A stretch of DNA of 64,000 nucleotides from Ettlia oleoabundans (taxonomy: Eukaryota > Chlorophyta > Chlorophyceae > Chlamydomonadales), in assembly GCA_019693395.1 (NCBI GenBank), contig JAAMXP010000545.1, forward strand, positions 18,869 through 82,868. The letters run 5' to 3'. The translations under genes were made by a program, and so were the position numbers. Positions 58,801 to 64,000 of the stretch are shown here, one piece after another; within the stretch, counting starts at the first letter, position 1, and each line of letters opens with the position of its first letter. A model generated the notes under the pieces. The model was not told where the DNA came from, did not search any database, and was given only the letters and a program-made list of their open reading frames with translations.

Positions 58801-61512
58801 CTCTGCACCGATTGCCGCAGGCTCCAGTACTTTTCACGCGTCTTCCGAGCCACCCGCTTTGCCTTCCTGGACTCCCTGAAGGAGGTGCTGCACGACGTCA
58901 AGTGGTACCTGGTCTTCCTGCTGCTCATCATGTGAGCCTGGAATGCCTTGCTTCAAAATGAGCAGAACAGCAAAGAGTCCAGTGCGCTTCAGAAGCACTG
59001 GTAAGAGGGCGCCTTAGGAACTCTTAAACTAGAACACTGGCAGATGGTGTGGTACGCTTCTAGCAAGCGTGGTTCATATGTTGCACCTGTGTTCACGAGG
59101 GCATTGGACCGCACGTGGAAGCACTTGCGCAGCTCTAAATGGGCCAAATGAATGGGACTTCTATGCAGCAGACCTACTTACCAGCTTACTGCCAAGCTTG
59201 TGGTTGTATCTGCGCTTGTGTGAAGGGCTGGTTTTGCCACAAGCTTCCACATCCTGTACCGCCGCGACCAGAAGAAGCACGACGTGAGTGCAGCACAGCA
59301 GTGCACGGCACAGTGATGCTGCCCGCTTCATGCACCAATCAGATTGCTGCCACTATAGCACTGCTGTCCTTTTCAGGCCTGATCCACACTGCTGCTTCAT
59401 ACCACACCGCTTTGCCCCGCTGCAGAACTTCAGCACTATTGGCAAGTCGTTTGTCACAATGGTGAGCTGAGCTAGACTTGCCGCTCTCGAAGTAGAGGCG
59501 GCAGAGTAAGATTGCCGTGGTCGCCCGTCATGACTTTTTGACCCGGCATTCTGTTAGCCCTGCATTGTCGCCGTTACGTTCTGGCCTCCTGCCTGCATCA
59601 AACCTCCTGTGCACACCCCAGCATGTGTTCCTGCACGATAACTGGTACCCATTGATGTGTGGATGTGCAGGTCACTTGGGTGGCCGGCAATGCCGACCTC
59701 AACCCGCTGTATGAGGATGCACACAACCCGGGTGGGTGGGTCTGGGGTGGAGCAGGTCGGCAGTGCTGTGCTGAGAGGAGCGGGGGAGCAGCGGGTGTTG
59801 CTGGCAGACGACTGGTCGTTGATCACAATGTCTTTGTAGCATAGGCACAAGGTCAGATACTGGCTGTTGAACAACACATGTGACCAACACACGTGAAGCG
59901 GTTGCGCTGCATTCCCCTTGTGCTCATGCTGATACCCTCGCGTCATCGCCCTTCCCCCTCTAAGCCTTTCCATGCATGCAGTTGCTGCCAGCCTGCTGGG
60001 CATCCTCTTCGTTTTTGTGTTGGCTACAGTGCTGGTCAACCTGCTCATCTCTATCATGACAAACACGCTGGACAAGGTAGATTGGGCCCTGTTGAAATAG
60101 GGGAGGTAGGACTTGCTTGATCATCTTTCAGGAGGGTATCAAGCGTTGGAGGCAATGCCCTTGTGTAAGGCGGTGATGGCTGCCTGGTATCCCTCTGACG
60201 ACAAGTCATCACATGCAGCAGAAAACGAGCAGCTCTACCACTGGCTGAAACTCACTCCATGCCAACATAGCCATCCCCCCTTGTTCCCGCCCTCGCCTGC
60301 CCCAAAGGTGACTGAGAATGAGGGGCTGCGCATGTTGCTCTCCAAGGCCCAGGCAATAGACGAACTGGAAAGCACGATCCCTCCATTCGCGGAGCGCTTG
60401 TTCCCCGGCCTGTACCCACCCTTCCTGCACGTGTGAGTTTCATGGTAGGGTAGTGCCGACGCACCTGGAAGCGGCAGCTGCTGCTCACTTCCCCAGAAGG
60501 ACAATGTATGCCGTTCGTGTGAATCGGCTGTACAAGCACGTATGCATCGCTTCGCTGATAAATACAGCTTCCTTGCCTGCCGTCCTTTCTTCACGGCGCA
60601 CGCTGCCCCTACGTTGCTAGAGGCCGTTTTAGTTTGTTCTTGCGTTTACAGCCGGCCTAACTGCAAGGGAGGCTTACAGCACAGCCCTTATACTGCCTCC
60701 CCTTGATCGGCCAGGTGTTGAGCGCCCCCATTGCTGCCTGCAGGCTGCGGGTGGACCCTGACAAGCTGGACTCAGTGAGGCGAGTCTAGTGTGCTCGAAA
60801 TTGGGGCTACAAACAGCCTCTTGTGCAGGGCATGCAGGATATGGGCCGTTTCTTGAATCGCACAGTGATTGAAGGCAGCCCAGCCCAGCCCCCGTGTCAG
60901 TGCTTGGCCGTCGCAGGTCTACTTTTGGATCCCTCTGCAGCAGTGGGAGTCTCAAAGTATTTCTAGCTTGTCAGGTTTATGCTCGACACAGTTGCAGCTT
61001 CTGTTCACCTTGCGAAGCACTGCAACACCTAACTATGGTGCAGGTTGGACCAGCTGTGGACCAATTCGGGTGAAGGGGATGAGCAAGATGCATTGCTGGG
61101 TGAGTCCACGCACGTGACTGGTTGCTACATTCTTGCTGAAATGGGGGTGCATTCAGGAATGCCAAATGCGCTGCTGATTTTCCTCTGGTTGCACTCTTTG
61201 TTTGCTTGGGATATAGCTGCTGGTGTGTTGCGCAGATGGGTTTGATGGAGCGCCGCTAAGATGGACTGCCTGCTGCAACAGTGTTCAGTCATCCTCCCTG
61301 ATGCAGAGGACCAGCAGCGTCCAGGCAAGTTGGAGGATAAGGAGCAGATGCAGGCCTCAGCCAGTAGGAGCAAGTCAGGGCGGCCTGAAAGTGGCATTGC
61401 GGGGCTGGAGGCAAAGATGGATGCCCTTCAAGCTGAGATGGCGGCAATCAGGGGGCTGCTGCTGCAGATGCAGCCGCAGGCAAAGCAGACAGCGGTAAAT
61501 GCGGAGCAGTAA
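55851..61512 (+). CDS. Six-transmembrane TRP-like cation channel, copy 2
   Basis: Exons are 55851-56033, 56248-56371, 56584-56666, 56878-56953, 57107-57169, 57310-57347, 57584-57697, 58071-58148, 58353-58408, 58543-58581, 58821-58931, 59226-59283, 59426-59461, 59671-59731, 59982-60076, 60308-60432, 60744-60779, 61044-61099 and 61307-61512, giving about 545 residues. Parts in order: cytosolic N-terminus with SELLKEHPSTVLRFLQ, ELAFFLLWLFSFFAFTILF (S1), VLSLLGMTPFLVIEA (S2), VWNLLDTSTYVVQIAVV (S3), AQCILLLFRLQYFSRVFRA (S4, with two Arg), YLVFLLLIMAGFATSF (S5), the pore loop FSTIGKSFVTMVTWVAGNAD, LLGILFVFVLATVLVNLL (S6), and a coiled-coil tail (LEAKMDALQAEMAAIRGLLL). The LVNLLIS end of S6 is typical of TRP and polycystin channels. 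Three introns (donors 58409, 58582 and 60780) start with GC. The acceptor at 59225 is weak. Confidence 0.85.
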
Positions 61513-61936
61513 GGTGGATTTCATGCATTCCCTTGGTCTGACGAGGCCAGATTGCTGCTGTTAGGTTGAAATTTCAAGACAGGGCAGTCGCACTTGCGTG
61601 CCCAATACCTTTGCTCCAGCACAAACAACTGCCGTGAGTTGACTCCAGTACCGAACCTGAAGGGCAGAACACCGGAGCGCCGAAGTGTAGGCATCGTTTC
61701 ATGGCTGCAAAGTTACATATGCCTATTGAATTCAAAGTTGAAACAAGCTTTGGCAAGAGACGACTGTTAGGGCCGTGTACGGCAACAAGGGATTGGCTGA
61801 AGGGCTTGCCTGACAGCGCAGAGAAGCTGGTTGTGTACGCACGCTGTACCTGCTGAGCGGCAATACATGCTGCCACTGCTGGGTACGAAAGCGCACCGAT
61901 TAATGGAGTTTACTGGTGTTTCTTCACTGCCAAACT
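61513..61936. promoter_or_regulatory. Spacer between channel copies 2 and 3
   Basis: These 424 bases hold the 3' end of copy 2 and the promoter of copy 3. Around 61850-61880 the sequence resembles the region upstream of copy 2. No separate gene is supported. Confidence 0.5.
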
Positions 61937-64000
61937 ATGTCAAACGCACCCCTTTTAGGACACGCGCAGGAAGACCAGCTTTGGGACCGAGTGGAGGCGG
62001 CCCCGGCATCAGATGTGGAGACCACTACAGTGTCTGAACTCTTGAAGGAACATGCCAGCACATTTTTAAAGTTCCTGCAAACTCGCGGGGTGAAGAAGAT
62101 AGGAGAGTTCCGGGTGCCGGTGCGCGATTAATGCCCTGCTTGCCTTGGATGTCGTGGCAGACCTTTACTCTGCGTTCTAGTTGCTGTCTCGTGCCGTCAA
62201 AAGCGTCGGCCGCGCCGGGTTAGCCAGCCAGGGCTCAGGGGGCCCGTGGCTTCCACCCGCTGCAGACCAGCCCTTGCCGCGCACTCATTACTAGCTTCCC
62301 AGCTGCAGGGTTTGACTTTCTCATACCCCTGCAGGACAAGCTGGTGATGGGTAAGCTGGGAGATGACTCCATAATGACCATGGGGGCAGACCAGGCTTCT
62401 ATTAACTGTGAAGCAGCCTGGCGGCGGGAGTTGGGAGGGCCCGCAAAGGTGCAGGCTGGTGAGCGGCATACTGGGGGTGAAACGCATGGGGTTGGCAGAC
62501 AAGAATGGGGAAGGGCCTTGCACAAGCACGGAATGAGCGGTGGTGGTAGCAACTCAAAAAGCACCACGGACTGTGGGCAAGTAATTAGCACCCTGACGTC
62601 TCAATGGGCGTGAGAACCTCCAGCGCACGGATGGGTGCTGGCCAATGCAGGCTGGGAGACCACCATTCCAGTTGTAGCGTACGTTGTGACAGTGCGCAGC
62701 GCGGCAAATGCTGACAAAGATGGGTTGCTGCAGGTGGGCAGATTACTCAATGCATATCAGCCCCAAGCAATAGTTGTTGGGGCTTAGGCGTGCATGCTCC
62801 ATCTGTCTTGCTAATAGACAGCTCGGGCATGCTGCTCGCGGCTTGTGTTGCATATACCGCACGAGCAACTTGCACTCACCAAAAAGGTGAGAACTTACCC
62901 AGAAAGGTTGGAACCTGCCTGTGCTCTGGTTCTATAATCAATCAGCCCTGCTGCCTGGGCCCGCCTGCAGCCATTGCTCAAGCGCTGGCAGGCGGGCGGC
63001 CTTTCATATTCAGCGTTTGCGCTGCCGCCAGTGCAGGCGGTGATTGGTGAGAAGCAGCCAGCATCAAACCATAGCCACTTAGGCTTAAAAGCAGCAAAAG
63101 CCGTTACGCAGTGAATGCCAATGCCGGTGTAGCTGCACCTGCTGGGAGTCCTTAGATGGGCGGTGACAGCTTCCGACAGCAGGTCTCAAAATTGCTGCTG
63201 CAGATTGGAAGTGGAACAGATTTTGCAAGACGCTGCTGCTGTGGGAGCTGGCCTTCTTCCTGCTGTGTGAGCGCGTATTGCAGTGGTTATGGCAATGCAT
63301 GGTCACGAGTACAAGCCAAAGGCCAGCAGCTGTCCTTGGTGCTTTCTTGACGCTTCAGCACTTGAAAACTTATCAGCAACGCTGCCCTAGTGAGCAGCGT
63401 AACTGTTGTGCAGTGCTACCTAGTCGTTAGGGGCCCGCCCCTCCTCCAGCCTAACCCACCCCTGCCACACTTGCATTTGCTTACCATCACCTGTCGTGCA
63501 GGGCTCTTCTCCTTCTTCGCCTTCACCATTCTGTTCCAGGTGAGCAGCCGGGGCCCTTGCTTGCAAGTCTTCACACACTTGAAAAACCAAAACTGCACGA
63601 ACATGCAGCGCTCTCATAAGCGCACAGTCAACAGCGTTAAACAGGCTTCTGGGACTCTGGTGATGCATCAGTGCTGCTTCTCCACAATTGACACTGGCTG
63701 TTCGCGAAGTACTACTGGGAGCACCAGTTAAACCTGCTCAAGCTCGGGCTGCACATCCCGGCATAAGTTCCAGCTGCTGCGTTGCATTGTACGCTCTACC
63801 CAGCTATGTGCGATCATTGTGGTGGCAGGATGAGGACACGCATTTGAGCCTGCGCGAGATGCTGGTCACTCCCAGAGGGCGTGCCACAGTGGCATGTGAT
63901 GTGCTGTCCCTGCTGGGCATGACACCCTTCCTGATCATAGAGGTGTGGACAGCTGCCAAATGATTCAAGGGTTCGGCCACATTGGGGGGGGGGGGGGGGG
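61937..64000 (+). CDS. Six-transmembrane TRP-like cation channel, copy 3 (cut by the window end)
   Basis: Exons seen are 61937-62119, 62335-62458, 62651-62733, 62971-63046, 63204-63266, 63502-63539 and 63829-63942, covering the N-terminus to S2 (about 227 residues). Exon lengths are identical to those of copy 2 exons 1-7, and the proteins differ at only a few positions (for example HASTFLKFL against HPSTVLRFL). S1 is ELAFFLLWLFSFFAFTILF and S2 ends in LGMTPFLIIE. The final donor GTGTGG is present, so the gene continues to the right of the window. The start is the ATG matching that of copy 2. Nothing in the visible part suggests a pseudogene. Confidence 0.87.
63984..64000 (+). repeat. Run of 17 G at the window end
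   Basis: The window ends in an unbroken G run inside an intron of channel copy 3. It is likely a contig edge or a low-quality homopolymer, though a real G tract is possible. Confidence 0.8.

Noticed and set aside
61574..61876. Minus-strand open frame in the spacer between channel copies 2 and 3
   Set aside because: No recognisable motif, no homologue in the other spacer, and it overlaps the likely promoter of copy 3.

Overview
This is nuclear DNA of a green alga, most likely a Chlorella-like trebouxiophyte. The genes are broken into many short exons with introns of about 60-300 bases. Acceptors are almost always TGCAG, donors are mostly GTGAGT, GTGCGC or GTGGGT, coding regions are GC-rich and full of CAG and GCC codons, and plastid-type leader peptides and plant-type gene families are present. 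There are no bacterial operons, and I saw no rRNA, CRISPR array or intact mobile element. All gene models were assembled by hand from frame continuity across splice sites and from family motifs.

Layout, left to right. A 5' part of a carotenoid cleavage dioxygenase (-) runs off the left edge. It is followed by NOB1, the 18S rRNA maturation nuclease (+), a type II peroxiredoxin (-), a plastid rhodanese-like protein (-), and the 26-exon retromer subunit VPS35 (-). Next come TAF12 of TFIID (+), an unrecognised, probably plastid-targeted small protein (-), a PNKP/ZDP-type DNA 3'-phosphatase domain protein that has lost key catalytic residues (+), a universal-stress protein (-), a type I metacaspase (+) and a six-transmembrane TRP-like cation channel (+). 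After a sequencing gap come an FCP1-like CTD phosphatase (-), UVRAG/VPS38 of the class III PI3-kinase complex (-), a RING protein (+), and two more channels in tandem (+). The last channel is cut by the window end, which is a run of 17 G.

Most genes are housekeeping genes in divergent or convergent pairs, so no single pathway is encoded. VPS35 and UVRAG both serve endosomal trafficking. The accessory part is the right-hand channel cluster. Copies 2 and 3 are recent tandem duplicates whose first intron and upstream sequence are still alike. Copy 1 is an older relative separated from them by three unrelated genes.

The observations most worth following are: (1) about 14 of some 139 introns appear to start with GC rather than GT, far above the roughly 1 percent usual in plants and animals; (2) the PNKP-like protein has lost its nucleophilic aspartate and other motif residues while keeping an open, spliced frame; (3) intron positions differ between the channel paralogues, and several copy-specific introns have GC donors; (4) a small unknown protein carries an internal acidic repeat.
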